Shown: positions 1 through 9,351, counted from the first letter of the stretch. The stretch is 64,000 bases of DNA from Pontibacter sp. SGAir0037 (GCF_005491705.1 NZ_CP028092.1:186001-250000); one strand, 5' to 3'. Numbers and translations: made by a program. Notes: generated by a model not told the origin, from the letters alone.

Positions 1-948
1 AAAAGCCGTGCCGCAAACCCGCAAGGCAGTTTTACACTGCCTGTTAATTATCCGCTGCGGGGAAACGAAAAATATACTTTTCTCATAAACTACTACAGGC
101 AGGCATCTGCAAGGCAGCAGCGGCAGTTACTCCGGCAGTTAAATGCGGCCCTGAATTCCTACATCGACCAGTCTTTTGTTGTTAGCAGGAGCAGTGTAGC
201 ATTGCGAAAGCACCCCAGGAACATGCGTAGCGACATGAATGCCATTGTGGAGCAGGGGCTGCTGCTTTACAGAAGCCATATCAACTATGAGTTTGATGGT
301 TTTTCGGACATTGTCCTCGACAAGCTGGAGCAGATCAACAACCTGAGGTTGCGCAAAGCCCGCCGCAACATTGTAGCTGCCGAAGGAGAAGATAACCAAA
401 CGGTAAGGCTGAAATATGCACAGGAGCAAATAGAAGCCCTAAAGGTACTGGTAAACCAGGAAGTGGCCCAGTATGCCAACGCGCAACTGCTGGCACTAAC
501 AGACAGCAAGAAGATAACAGATTACGCTACAGCGAAAACAAGAAACGTAATTGCGCTGAATATCGGCTACGGAGGTGTTTATTACTCCGGTGATTTTGAA
601 AATTTTTCTTCGGCCACAGCTCCTTATGCAGGTATCTCTATTCCACTAGGCAAGGCACCTTTTTCTTCTGCTTTCTGGTCGAGGTCGAGCATTTCGGCAG
701 GTGTGTTTCTGAAAAATCTGGAGTTTAGCGAAGATAATGTGGCGACCGGGCCGCTGGTAAAGCGACCGGTGTACCTGGCCCTGGGCTACAGGGCCCTTCC
801 GTTTATACGCATTAACGCTGGTGCTACTGTGCTGCAAAGTGATCAGGCTGCCAACACCATTTCAGATTTTGATTTCGACAGAGTGTATGTCAAGCCATTT
901 GTTGGCTTAAGCCTGGAGATTAACTTTTGGATGAACTTAAACAGATAG
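1..948 (+). CDS. Unrecognised protein with beta-barrel-like C-terminus, 5' end outside the window
   Basis: The reading frame is open from base 1 with no stop until 946-948, so the gene begins before the window. An internal ATG at 202 is probably not the start, because in-frame coding continues upstream. About 315 residues are visible. The first two thirds are charged and probably helical. The last ~130 residues alternate glycine, aromatic and polar residues and read like outer-membrane beta-strands (GYGGVYYSG, GLSLEINFW). The next gene, an OmpA-family protein, starts 2 bases after the stop, so the two are probably co-translated. I do not recognise the family. A surface or periplasm-facing role is an inference from the barrel-like end and the neighbour. 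Confidence 0.6.
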   Translation, partial: KSRAANPQGSFTLPVNYPLRGNEKYTFLINYYRQASARQQRQLLRQLNAALNSYIDQSFVVSRSSVALRKHPRNMRSDMNAIVEQGLLLYRSHINYEFDGFSDIVLDKLEQINNLRLRKARRNIVAAEGEDNQTVRLKYAQEQIEALKVLVNQEVAQYANAQLLALTDSKKITDYATAKTRNVIALNIGYGGVYYSGDFENFSSATAPYAGISIPLGKAPFSSAFWSRSSISAGVFLKNLEFSEDNVATGPLVKRPVYLALGYRALPFIRINAGATVLQSDQAANTISDFDFDRVYVKPFVGLSLEINFWMNLNR

Positions 949-950
949 CC

Positions 951-2648
951 ATGAGAAAGTTTGCTTTAACAAGCGTGTTGTTGCTTATATGGCAGTGGGC
1001 AGTGGCGCAGCATGATGTCTATAAGTGGCAGTTCAGTGGCTATACCGGTGCAGCTAATTATTTTAATCCGGATAACAGTTCCGGTAATTATTTAGAAATA
1101 AGTGATAACCTGCTTTACCGCCTCGAAATCTCGCGCCACCTCGGCAACAGCTTTGGAGTATCGCTGGGTTCTTCCTTTGGCCATGTAAGAGGATTCGAAC
1201 CACAAGACGAGTTGTTCTCAACTGCTGTGCAGATGGCTTCGGTGCGGGGCTACTTTTATACCGATAATGGCTGGTTATTCAACTCTTCCGCATGGCTTTC
1301 ACCTTATTTGTTTGCAGGGTATGGGTTAAGCAGGTTGGCAGTTGCCGACGGAGACATAACAGCTGCAACAGTTCACACTCCGGCAATCCCTTTTGGAGCA
1401 GGTTTAAAGCTGCGGCTATCGGAGAGATGGCAGCTGGCTTTACAGGCTGAAGTGGTTTACCTGCAAAGTGAACACCTGGAGGAAGTAGCGCGGGTGCAGA
1501 ACGATTACAATAGCTCCTTTTTTCATACAGGCCTTACCATTGGCTATAGTTTTGGGTTCAGAAAATCTACTTTCAATGCTCCACAATTTTATGCTGATAA
1601 TGTAGCCTTGTTGCAATCGGTAGGTAATTATGAGCAGCCTCAGCAGAACGTGCTGGAAGCTGTGCTCCGGCTGGCACCGAAACAGGTGGAACTGAAAAAT
1701 ACAGCAGATTCTGCAAACCTGCCACAGCTGGCTGAAAAAGAAAAACAGATAGCCCAACCCAAAGATACTGTTCTGCAGCAAAGTATAAACGTGAACATAG
1801 ATAGCACTACTGCAACTGATTCGGATACAGTTTATGCTGTACCTGTTCGGCAGCAGCGGCCTGCCCGCCGTGCAGTTAAGGCAGCTTCCGGTACTACAAC
1901 AGATTCGGTTATGATACGGCAACCTGCTGCGGCCAGGCAGCGGCAGCCGGTACCTGTCGGAAACGAAGCTGTTCGGGTTCCTGAAAATGAGCGGCAGATG
2001 CAAGTATACAAGGAGTTGCCTGCAGAAAGGCCAGTGGTTGTGGTAGAGCCAAACAGCATAAATGCAGCGCAGGCGAGAAAGCAAAGAGAAAGGCTTGCAG
2101 CTATACATGAGCAGAACCGACAACTTCTGATAAGTATAGATTCGCTCGAGAAAAGCCACAATTCAGATACAGCTGCTGATACAAGAACAACACCTGACAG
2201 GGATATGGTACTTTATCTGCAACAGCAAACAGCTGTTCAGGACAGTATGCTGCTGTTGCTCCAGCAATATGAAAGAGAACTGGCCGAATTAAAGAACAGC
2301 AAGGCAGCCTCTGTTCGGGAACCTGCTGCCGGTTATACGACTGCTGTGTTTTTCCCGATTAATTCGCATCATATTCCTGCCGGTAGTTTAAACGAGCTGA
2401 ACAAGGCACTCGATGTGTTAAGGGCAAACCCGGATGTAGTGGTAAGGCTGACAGGCTATGCCGATCAGTCCGGAAATGCAGCATATAATATGGCCCTGAG
2501 CAAAAAGAGAGTGGAAGCATTAACCAATTTCCTGAAAATGCAGGGAGTTCCGAGTAATCGCATCCAGACAGATTACGTAGGAGATACAAAATCTACCGTA
2601 AAATTGAATCCTTTGGATAGAAGAGTAGAGATACGAATTGCAGAGTAA
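951..2648 (+). CDS. OmpA-family outer-membrane protein with N-terminal barrel-like region and long linker
   Basis: I chose ATG 951 because it directly precedes a clear signal peptide (MRKFALTSVLLLIWQWAVAQ). A TTG 24 bases upstream would add residues before it. The product is about 565 residues. Residues ~25-210 look like a small outer-membrane barrel rich in Gly, Tyr and Ser. Residues ~210-450 form a Gln/Ala/Pro/Arg-rich linker with charged coiled-coil-like stretches. The last ~110 residues are a canonical OmpA/MotB peptidoglycan-binding domain (FFPINSHHIP, TGYADQSGNAAYN, LSKKRVEAL, ending RRVEIRIAE). By family knowledge it would tie the outer membrane to peptidoglycan. It follows the preceding gene by 2 bases, which suggests one operon. 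Confidence 0.85.
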   Translation: MRKFALTSVLLLIWQWAVAQHDVYKWQFSGYTGAANYFNPDNSSGNYLEISDNLLYRLEISRHLGNSFGVSLGSSFGHVRGFEPQDELFSTAVQMASVRGYFYTDNGWLFNSSAWLSPYLFAGYGLSRLAVADGDITAATVHTPAIPFGAGLKLRLSERWQLALQAEVVYLQSEHLEEVARVQNDYNSSFFHTGLTIGYSFGFRKSTFNAPQFYADNVALLQSVGNYEQPQQNVLEAVLRLAPKQVELKNTADSANLPQLAEKEKQIAQPKDTVLQQSINVNIDSTTATDSDTVYAVPVRQQRPARRAVKAASGTTTDSVMIRQPAAARQRQPVPVGNEAVRVPENERQMQVYKELPAERPVVVVEPNSINAAQARKQRERLAAIHEQNRQLLISIDSLEKSHNSDTAADTRTTPDRDMVLYLQQQTAVQDSMLLLLQQYERELAELKNSKAASVREPAAGYTTAVFFPINSHHIPAGSLNELNKALDVLRANPDVVVRLTGYADQSGNAAYNMALSKKRVEALTNFLKMQGVPSNRIQTDYVGDTKSTVKLNPLDRRVEIRIAE

Positions 2649-2671
2649 GTACCATAGGCAGACAGAAAGCA

Positions 2672-2836
2672 ATGAAGGCAATATTTTATGAACAAAATGG
2701 TGGAGCAGAGGTGCTTCAATTTGGCGATCAGCCTAAGCCATCGGTAAAAAGCAAACAGCTACTGGTGCGGGTGCATGCTGCCAGCGTAAACCCTGTCGAT
2801 TGGAAACTAAGGGCTAATAACCTATGCTGTTGCTAA
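2672..2836 (+). pseudogene. Truncated 5' stump of an MDR-type NADPH:quinone oxidoreductase gene
   Basis: From ATG 2672 the translation begins MKAIFYEQNGGAEVLQFGD and continues to HAASVNPVDWKLRAN. This is the recognisable N-terminus of the zinc-independent quinone oxidoreductase branch of the MDR superfamily, whose members are normally ~310-340 residues. Similarity stops at about residue 49, after which the frame reads a few unrelated residues and a stop at 2834-2836. The break coincides with a large inverted repeat (2819-2865). The rest of the gene is not in the window. I read this as a gene cut by insertion or deletion; the 49-residue match itself is strong. Confidence 0.7.
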
Positions 2837-2865
2837 TAAAGCTGTTATTGGCAACAGCATAGGTT
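2819..2865. repeat. 47-bp hairpin at the truncation point (21-bp arms, one mismatch)
   Basis: Arms 2819-2839 and 2845-2865 are inverted complements with one mismatch and a 5-base loop. The octamer GCTAATAA also occurs twice, at 2813-2820 and 2832-2839. No T-run follows, so it is not a typical terminator. It lies exactly where the oxidoreductase stump loses similarity and where AT-rich sequence begins, so it could be the end or scar of a mobile element. That origin is an inference. Confidence 0.6.
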
Positions 2866-2989
2866 AATTAAGACTATATTAGAATTAGCCCTATATACTT
2901 CAAAGATAAAATTAATCTTCAAGTTATGTCTTAAAGGTTTGCTTTTCAGCAATGATTGTTACATTAGTCTTCGAGATTAAAGCCTTTTT

Positions 2990-4030
2990 TTATTGAATTT
3001 TAACCTGTTCGCCTTCTAAATAAGCTTGAATATAATTTTTTACTTCTTCTTTCTTTATTGGATCTTCGATAACTTCATACAAAGGCAGTAAAGCATCTCT
3101 AGAAGAAGAATTGAAATCTACCAATTCTTCATCAGCAGTTGTCAAACTTTGGGACCAGCCTGAAATGTTAACTGTAGGATGATTTTTCCCTGAATAAGTA
3201 CTTTGGGATATTTGGCGTAGATCTCCGCCATAGGATTTAAAGCTTATCTTTTGCGAAAAATTGCCAGTTGCAGATGTCGCATCTTTGTTATCTATATCTC
3301 CCGTGAATAAATTAAACACATTGTTCATAGCCGCAGTTAAGCCTAATCGCGCTGCCTTTTTTCTATCTGAGTTATCTGTTTCGGCCTGATACATTACAAC
3401 AAGCTTCGATCCTAAAAGGATGTCCGTAAGTATATGTGTACCGTATTTAGCCACTATATCTTGAGGAGATTTGCTTTGGATATCCGATCTGAAAGCCTCA
3501 GTGAAATACTTATGATAAAACTGTGGAGCAGTGGCCATTTTGACAATCTTCCGATGTGTTGTGAAAATGTAGGTTGAGTATATATATTTAGCTGAAAATG
3601 CATCCTGATCAGGGAAAAAGGAAGTTATAGCACCTTTAAATAGTTTTGACCCCTCTGTTGCTGCTGTTCTTGTTGACATGAGTTTAGAAAAAGCCTCACA
3701 GTTTTCTGATTCAAATGACCTAAACCAACTAGTGTTGGTTCGGCCGATTACAACACTAGTTGGTTCGATTTCTTTGAACTTAACAACATCAATTACCTGA
3801 TGCCTTGCGGCACTTGAATCTCCAAATTGGCCTGTAACATCATAGCCGTATCCGAGTAAATTGTAGGGGCTTCTCGCTGAGGGTGATTTAGGTGTTTTAG
3901 GATTAAGATTCGTAACCGTAATGATATTGTCGGTACGGAAAGTAACCGGTTGTACATCTTGTTCAATATTTTCATTATCACAAGAGGTAAATATTCCAAA
4001 TATAAAAAATACGATAAGCCTTAATTTCAT
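2990..4030 (-). CDS. MACPF-domain (perforin-like) lipoprotein
   Basis: ATG 4030 gives a compact lipoprotein signal (MKLRLIVFFIFGIFTSC, lipobox Cys17). An ATG 12 bases upstream is also possible. The product is 346 residues. It carries the MACPF signature YGTH (residues ~196-199) in the context VAKYGTHILTDILLG, and an N-terminal LLGYGYDVTG segment like that of Bacteroides MACPF lipoproteins. Known members (the BSAP antimicrobial toxins and Bth-MACPF) are secreted or surface pore-forming-fold proteins that act in bacterial antagonism. Here only ~145 residues follow the signature, leaving little room for an extra C-terminal targeting domain. The gene is AT-rich compared with its neighbours and stands alone on this strand, which suggests acquisition. 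Domain call is strong; toxic role is inferred. Confidence 0.85.
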   Translation of the reverse strand: MKLRLIVFFIFGIFTSCDNENIEQDVQPVTFRTDNIITVTNLNPKTPKSPSARSPYNLLGYGYDVTGQFGDSSAARHQVIDVVKFKEIEPTSVVIGRTNTSWFRSFESENCEAFSKLMSTRTAATEGSKLFKGAITSFFPDQDAFSAKYIYSTYIFTTHRKIVKMATAPQFYHKYFTEAFRSDIQSKSPQDIVAKYGTHILTDILLGSKLVVMYQAETDNSDRKKAARLGLTAAMNNVFNLFTGDIDNKDATSATGNFSQKISFKSYGGDLRQISQSTYSGKNHPTVNISGWSQSLTTADEELVDFNSSSRDALLPLYEVIEDPIKKEEVKNYIQAYLEGEQVKIQ

Positions 4031-4646
4031 ACGGTAATACATAATTTAAAAAATTAACAATTTTACTTACAATCAAAGCAAACACCCAGCTAGGAGGAGA
4101 ACTACTCCAGGTAATCAGGACATTAATATAGCTGAGGGTAGGAGTCCAATCATTCTAAATTGACATTGGAATAGAATTCACCAGTAATATATTGCTTTTC
4201 TCTCTAGCAATTGTCCCTGTGCAATTTAAAAGTAAATTAAATATATGCTATTTTAATTTTTGTTAATATTTTGAACAAGCTTTATGTAAATTTAGCATAA
4301 CCGTATAATTGAAGAAGTCTATTCAGCAGTAGGAGTAGCCCATCTAACACACCTAAGGACGATACCTGATTCTAGGTTTCTCTACTTGCATGCTCCACTT
4401 AAATAACCTATAGTCGCAATACTTACTTTACTAGAAAGTTGCTGATAAGAAAGCTCGAAGACAGAGCACCAAATCTACAGCTAAGTATAAAATATACATC
4501 ACACCTCAGTCTAGCTTCTTTAGTGGTGGTCAATGACTTTAGTTATAGCACTGGCGAAGATAACCCCGCTCATTTGGCTATGTCGGCTTTTTTCCGCAGA
4601 TTGTACTTCATTTTACCTATACAAATTAACCACTACAAATACCGAA
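4031..4646. other. AT-rich intergenic region between the MACPF gene and the M14 peptidase gene
   Basis: No convincing gene. A 72-codon frame (4439-4657) and an upstream extension of the peptidase frame (from 4533) both lack recognisable protein character. The first ~250 bases are very AT-rich, matching the MACPF gene. Composition moves toward that of the chromosome nearer the peptidase, so the right edge of the island probably lies between about 4300 and 4640. I found no direct or inverted repeat matching the left hairpin. Confidence 0.5.
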
Positions 4647-7202
4647 ATGATATTTAACCTAAAGCGCTTCTTCGCTTTTGCTTTGGTGTTGCTTAGCATG
4701 CAGGCAGCTTTCGCCCAGCAGGCACTTCAGACGCCAGAGCAGTTTTTGGGCTACCAGCTCGGAACGCAATTTACAACCCACGCCCGCATAGTAGATTATG
4801 TAAACTACCTGGCTGCACAAGCACCAAACCGGATCAAGGTGCAGGAATATGGCAAAACCTACGAAGGGCGGCCTTTATTGCTCGCTTATGTTGCCAATGA
4901 AGAGAACCTGCAACGACTTGAACAGGTTAGGGAAAACAACCTGCGCCAGGCAGGGGTGCTGAACGGGCAGATGCAGGGAAACCAGCCTGCTATTGTATGG
5001 CTTAGCTACAATGTGCACGGCAACGAATCGGTGAGTTCGGAGGCGGTGCTGCAGGTGCTGTATGATCTTGTAAACCCGGCTAATACTCAAACAAAAGCCT
5101 GGTTACAGAATAGTGTGGTGCTGCTAGACCCTTGCGTAAACCCCGATGGCCGCGAACGTTATGTGCAGTGGTATAAGCAAACTCAGAGTGTAAACGGGAA
5201 TGCCTCCCCTTTTGCCTGGGAACATTATGAGCCGTGGCCGGGAGGCAGGCCCAACCATTATTACTTCGACCTGAACCGCGACTGGGCCTGGCAAACACAG
5301 ATCGAATCGAAGCAACGCCTGGCGGTTTATAACAGCTGGTTACCTCAGGTGCATGCCGATTTTCATGAAATGGGGGCCGAATCGCCATACTATTTCTCAC
5401 CGGCTGCTAAACCTTTTCACGAAAGCATAACACCCTGGCAGCGTCAGTTCCAGAACACCATTGGCGATTATAACCGCCAGTACTTCGATAAAAATAACTG
5501 GCTATACTTTACTCGCGAAAACTTCGACCTGCTTTACCCAAGCTACGGCGATACCTGGCCCACTTTTAACGGAGCCATCGGCATGACCTATGAGCAGGGT
5601 GGTTCTGGCAGGGCAGGTCTGGCTTATAAAAAGCTGGATGGCGATACGCTTACTTTAAAAGACCGTATTGCACACCACCATGCAGCCAGCCTCGCCACCC
5701 TGCAGGCTACCTCTGAGAAAGCCGATCAGCTAAAGCAGGAGTTTAAGAAATACCACGATAACAATGCGAAGAATCCAGGCGGAAGCTACAAAACCTTTGT
5801 GGTGAAGAATAATGGTGGCAATGCAGGTAATCTGCAGGCATTAACCGATTACCTCGACCGTCAGCAGATCCGCTATGGCTACGCAAACAGGAACTTAACC
5901 TCCAGAGGATTTAACTATAGCACAGGCAAGGAAGAAAGTGTGAAAGTAAGCCAGAACGATCTGGTGATCAGTATGTATCAGCCTAAATCGACATTGGTGA
6001 AAGTGCTGTTCGAGCCCTCAACCAATCTTGAAGATTCGCTCACGTATGACATTACTTCCTGGGCTTTGCCTTATGCCTTCGGACTAGAGGCTGCTGCTTT
6101 AAAAACGAGAATTGAGCCGGGTACAGGTAAACCGGCTGCACCATCTGCAGCCGTTGCTGTAGAACGCCCCTATGCTTACCTGGCCCGCTGGAACAACCTG
6201 CAGGACCTGAAGTTCTTAACCCAACTGATGCAGCAGAAGGTGAAAATCAGGGTAGCCGAAAAAGCATTTGAGACGGAAGGGCAGCAGTATGGTGCTGGTA
6301 CCTTAATTATAACCCGCACGGGCAATGAAAGCCTGCAGGAAGATTTCGACAAAATTGTGCGTGCCACAGCCCAAAGCAACGGTATAAGTTTAGCGGCCAC
6401 TACCACAGGCTTTGTAACCAACGGTGCTGATTTCGGTTCTGGTAGTGTCCGTTTCCTGAAGATGCCGAAAGTAGCAGTAATGTCAGGTGAAGGAGTGTCT
6501 CCTTATGGTTTCGGGGAGGTGTGGCATTATTTTGAGCAGCAGATTAACTATCCTGTTACGGTGCTGGGTACTTCATACTTTAACTCGGTGCCTTTACACG
6601 AGTTTGATGTACTTATTCTGCCAACTGGTTCTTATGGCAGAGTTTTCAGCGAGCAGGGGCTGGAGCAGCTAAAAAGCTGGATCCAGGCCGGTGGTAAACT
6701 TATAGCGATGGAAAATGCAGCCGGCTTCTTCGCCGGCAAAAAAGATTTCAACCTGAGGCTAAAAGAAGAGGCTGAAGCTGACAAAGACAAAGAGAAGGAC
6801 GAAGCTAAGAAGGACCCTTACAGCAACCTGCGCGCCTATGGCGATCGCGAACGTGCCGCCTTAGCCGGAGATGTGCAGGGCAGCGTATTCCGTGTAAATT
6901 TAGATAATACACATCCGCTGGCTTTTGGCTACGGCAATACGTATTTCGCACTTATCCGAAGCTCCAGTACCTACTCTTTCCTTGAGGATGGCTGGAATGT
7001 AGGCGTGCTTAAAAAGGATAACTATACCACGGGCTTTGTAGGAGCAAAAGTGAAAAACAAGTTGCAGGATGCCCTTATTCTGGGAACGCAGGAAATGGGC
7101 CGCGGGCAAATTGTTTATATGGCGGATAATCCCTTGTTCAGAGGTTTCTGGCACAGCGGCAAACTTTTGTTTGGTAACGCTGTTTTTATGGTAGGTCAAT
7201 AA
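4647..7202 (+). CDS. Secreted M14-family zinc carboxypeptidase, long two-part form
   Basis: ATG 4647 precedes a clear signal peptide (MIFNLKRFFAFALVLLSMQAAFAQ). The frame is open further upstream but that part is not protein-like. The product is ~851 residues. The M14 zinc motif HGNE is at residues 124-127 and the third ligand is His240 in the segment VHADFHEMG. An arginine in FDLNRDWAW (residues ~207-215) fits substrate binding. After the ~350-residue peptidase domain there is a long C-terminal part resembling a class I amidotransferase-like fold, with a Lys/Glu/Asp-rich insert near residue ~715. Bacteroidota carry such long M14 proteins as exported peptidases. Substrate unknown. A strong terminator follows at 7215. 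Confidence 0.88.
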   Translation: MIFNLKRFFAFALVLLSMQAAFAQQALQTPEQFLGYQLGTQFTTHARIVDYVNYLAAQAPNRIKVQEYGKTYEGRPLLLAYVANEENLQRLEQVRENNLRQAGVLNGQMQGNQPAIVWLSYNVHGNESVSSEAVLQVLYDLVNPANTQTKAWLQNSVVLLDPCVNPDGRERYVQWYKQTQSVNGNASPFAWEHYEPWPGGRPNHYYFDLNRDWAWQTQIESKQRLAVYNSWLPQVHADFHEMGAESPYYFSPAAKPFHESITPWQRQFQNTIGDYNRQYFDKNNWLYFTRENFDLLYPSYGDTWPTFNGAIGMTYEQGGSGRAGLAYKKLDGDTLTLKDRIAHHHAASLATLQATSEKADQLKQEFKKYHDNNAKNPGGSYKTFVVKNNGGNAGNLQALTDYLDRQQIRYGYANRNLTSRGFNYSTGKEESVKVSQNDLVISMYQPKSTLVKVLFEPSTNLEDSLTYDITSWALPYAFGLEAAALKTRIEPGTGKPAAPSAAVAVERPYAYLARWNNLQDLKFLTQLMQQKVKIRVAEKAFETEGQQYGAGTLIITRTGNESLQEDFDKIVRATAQSNGISLAATTTGFVTNGADFGSGSVRFLKMPKVAVMSGEGVSPYGFGEVWHYFEQQINYPVTVLGTSYFNSVPLHEFDVLILPTGSYGRVFSEQGLEQLKSWIQAGGKLIAMENAAGFFAGKKDFNLRLKEEAEADKDKEKDEAKKDPYSNLRAYGDRERAALAGDVQGSVFRVNLDNTHPLAFGYGNTYFALIRSSSTYSFLEDGWNVGVLKKDNYTTGFVGAKVKNKLQDALILGTQEMGRGQIVYMADNPLFRGFWHSGKLLFGNAVFMVGQ

Positions 7203-7214
7203 GTTTTACATCCC

Positions 7215-7250
7215 AAAGAGGTCTTCTGGTACATGCCCGAAGACCTCTTT
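7215..7250 (+). terminator. Rho-independent terminator after the M14 peptidase gene
   Basis: Perfect 12-bp stem (7215-7226 with 7239-7250), 12-base loop, followed by a T-rich run. It starts 12 bases after the stop codon. Confidence 0.85.
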
Positions 7251-7333
7251 TATTTTCTGTTGGCTGTTCTACCTTTATCTGCCTATATTGGTGCTTTAGC
7301 AGCTGATCACCTTTTAAACTGAAATTTAAGACT

Positions 7334-7864
7334 ATGAACGAGATAAAAAGTTTTCCTGCTCCAACGGAGTATGCCGATTTTTATAAAGGATATGTGGCGG
7401 CGGCGGCCAATGCAGGAGAATTGTTAGCAGGCCTGGAAGCAAGCAAAGAATATATTGCCGGCATGGTGCAGGGGCTAAGCGAAGAACAGCTGAACTTCCG
7501 TTACCAGCCTGAGAAATGGTCGGTAAAGGAGGTGCTGGTGCATATGATTGATACTGAGCGTATTTTCGCCTACCGGGCCCTACGCTTTGCCCGGCAGGAT
7601 AAAACCGAACTGGCTGGGTTCGATCAGGATAATTATGTAGTGCCCTCCAAAGCAAAAGACAGGGCGGTTTCTTCTATTCTGGCGGAGTATGCTGCTGTTC
7701 GGCAGGCAACCATAGAATTGTTTAAAAGCTTCGACGAAGAGATGCTGCTACAGGAAGGCATCGCCAACAAAAATCCTGTAACTGTCAGAGCAATCGGCTA
7801 CATTATCCTGGGCCACGAAATGCACCACCTCAATATCCTGCAGCAGCGTTACCTGGCAGTATAA
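7334..7864 (+). CDS. DinB/YfiT-like four-helix protein
   Basis: A 176-residue soluble protein of the DinB superfamily. Visible hallmarks are the ligand-type histidine in VLVHMIDTERIFAYRALRFARQD (around residue 75) and the C-terminal GHEMHHLNILQQRY, which supplies the other metal-binding histidines. Members bind a divalent metal. Some act as thiol transferases or damage-induced proteins, but most have no known substrate. No neighbour narrows the role; the DASS transporter starts 41 bases downstream and may be co-transcribed. Confidence 0.85.
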   Translation: MNEIKSFPAPTEYADFYKGYVAAAANAGELLAGLEASKEYIAGMVQGLSEEQLNFRYQPEKWSVKEVLVHMIDTERIFAYRALRFARQDKTELAGFDQDNYVVPSKAKDRAVSSILAEYAAVRQATIELFKSFDEEMLLQEGIANKNPVTVRAIGYIILGHEMHHLNILQQRYLAV

Positions 7865-7905
7865 AACTTACCTTTTATAATTTATATATATTCCCACCCG
7901 ATTAC

Positions 7906-9351
7906 ATGAAGCTTTCCCGACGGAACACAGGGTTGCTTTTGGCCCCACTGCTGGCACTGGCGGTGTGGTGGCTGGCAGCAGGCTTAGAACCACAGGCGCG
8001 AAAAGTAGCCTCTATTATGATGTTCTGCCTCGTTTTCTGGATGACAGAAACTATTCCGCTTTCTATGACTGCCTTCTTAGGTGTACTGGCAGCCGTCATT
8101 CTGGGAATAGCCGATATTAACACCGCTTTCCAGAACCTGGGGCACCCGATTATCCTGCTCTTTATCGGCAGCTTCTTGCTTGCCCGCTCCATGACACGCC
8201 ATGGCCTGGACAAAAGAGTAGCATTGTTTATCCTGTCGCGGTCTTTCTTCCAGAAAAGCCTGTTCCGGCTTTTTTTAGGCTTTTCGATGGTGTCTTTTGT
8301 GCTGTCGATGTGGGTAAGTAACTCTGTTACGGTGGCCATGCTGCTGCCGCTCACCGTAGGCGTTGTAAAACTCATCAGCCAGGATGATGTGTCACAGAGC
8401 CCGGCACCATACTTCTTGTTAGGCATAGCCTATAGTGCATCCATAGGTGGTATTAGCACCATTGTCGGTTCTCCGCCCAACCTGATCGGGGTAAATTACC
8501 TGGCTACGGAAGGAGTTGTAATTGATTTTCTGCAGTGGCTGTTGCTGGCTTTCCCGATTGCCCTGAGTATGTATGGTGTGCTGCTGCTTTATGTAAGATT
8601 CTTCCTGAAGAAAAGCAGTTATAGTGCCGCCGTGGTGCAAGCCTATGTGCAGGAACAAACTGTACAGCAGCCCCGGATTTCGAGGGGAGAACAGGTAACC
8701 CTAAGTGTTTTTGTGTTGGCTGTGGTGCTGTGGCTGGCTCCGGGAGTGCTGAATTTGTTGGGGATGCAGGAGGCTTACAGTTTCATGAATACCTATTTTG
8801 CCGAAAGCACGGTAGCTTTACTGGCAGCCTTGTTGCTGTTCCTGATTCCGCCGGGCAAGGAAAATGACGGACAAGGTACCCTGGTCGCAGGCGATCTTCT
8901 GCGCATCGACTGGGATACTATTCTGCTTTTCGGTGGCGGAATGGCACTAGGGCAGCTAGTGGTATCTTCGGGATTGGCAGATACTATAGGAGAGCGTATT
9001 ACTACGTTTGTAGATCCGAAGCAGCAGCTTCTGCTGATATTTATACTGGTGGCCGGGGTGCTGATGCTGACAGAGGTAAGTTCTAACACCGCCATTGCCA
9101 TTACCTTTGTACCGATAATTGTAGGAGTACTCGATAGGTTGCAGTTGCCTGTGCTGTACCCTGTTTTGGGGGTGGTGCTGGCTTGTAGCTTTGCCTTTAT
9201 GCTGCCTGTTGCTACACCGCCGAATGCCATTGTGTACGGTAGCAAACAAGTGCCGGTGGGCTTTATGGCCAGGTTCGGCTTGTTTCTGAACGTGGCTGGA
9301 GCAGTACTCATCACGCTCTGGATTTTGCTTTACATGAGCCTGGAAGCTTAA
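7906..9351 (+). CDS. DASS/SLC13-family sodium:anion (dicarboxylate or sulfate) symporter
   Basis: A 481-residue inner-membrane protein with about 11-12 hydrophobic segments. It carries both family hairpin motifs: SIGGISTIVGSPPNLIGVNYL-type sequence around residues 180-205 and the family signature SNTAIAITFVPI near 395-406, with MLPVATPPNAIVYGSKQV after it. Family knowledge: SNT-containing hairpins form the sodium and carboxylate binding site. The substrate (C4-dicarboxylate, citrate or sulfate) cannot be read from sequence. The start gives a short basic N-terminus (MKLSRRNTG) before the first membrane span, as expected. Confidence 0.88.
   Translation: MKLSRRNTGLLLAPLLALAVWWLAAGLEPQARKVASIMMFCLVFWMTETIPLSMTAFLGVLAAVILGIADINTAFQNLGHPIILLFIGSFLLARSMTRHGLDKRVALFILSRSFFQKSLFRLFLGFSMVSFVLSMWVSNSVTVAMLLPLTVGVVKLISQDDVSQSPAPYFLLGIAYSASIGGISTIVGSPPNLIGVNYLATEGVVIDFLQWLLLAFPIALSMYGVLLLYVRFFLKKSSYSAAVVQAYVQEQTVQQPRISRGEQVTLSVFVLAVVLWLAPGVLNLLGMQEAYSFMNTYFAESTVALLAALLLFLIPPGKENDGQGTLVAGDLLRIDWDTILLFGGGMALGQLVVSSGLADTIGERITTFVDPKQQLLLIFILVAGVLMLTEVSSNTAIAITFVPIIVGVLDRLQLPVLYPVLGVVLACSFAFMLPVATPPNAIVYGSKQVPVGFMARFGLFLNVAGAVLITLWILLYMSLEA

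Noticed and set aside
1440-2159. Minus-strand frame of about 240 codons over the OmpA-family gene
   Set aside because: Overlaps the linker of a clearly coding gene; no start signal or family features.
4439-4657. Short frame of 72 codons before the first M14 peptidase
   Set aside because: No recognisable features, and it overlaps the signal peptide region of the peptidase in another frame.
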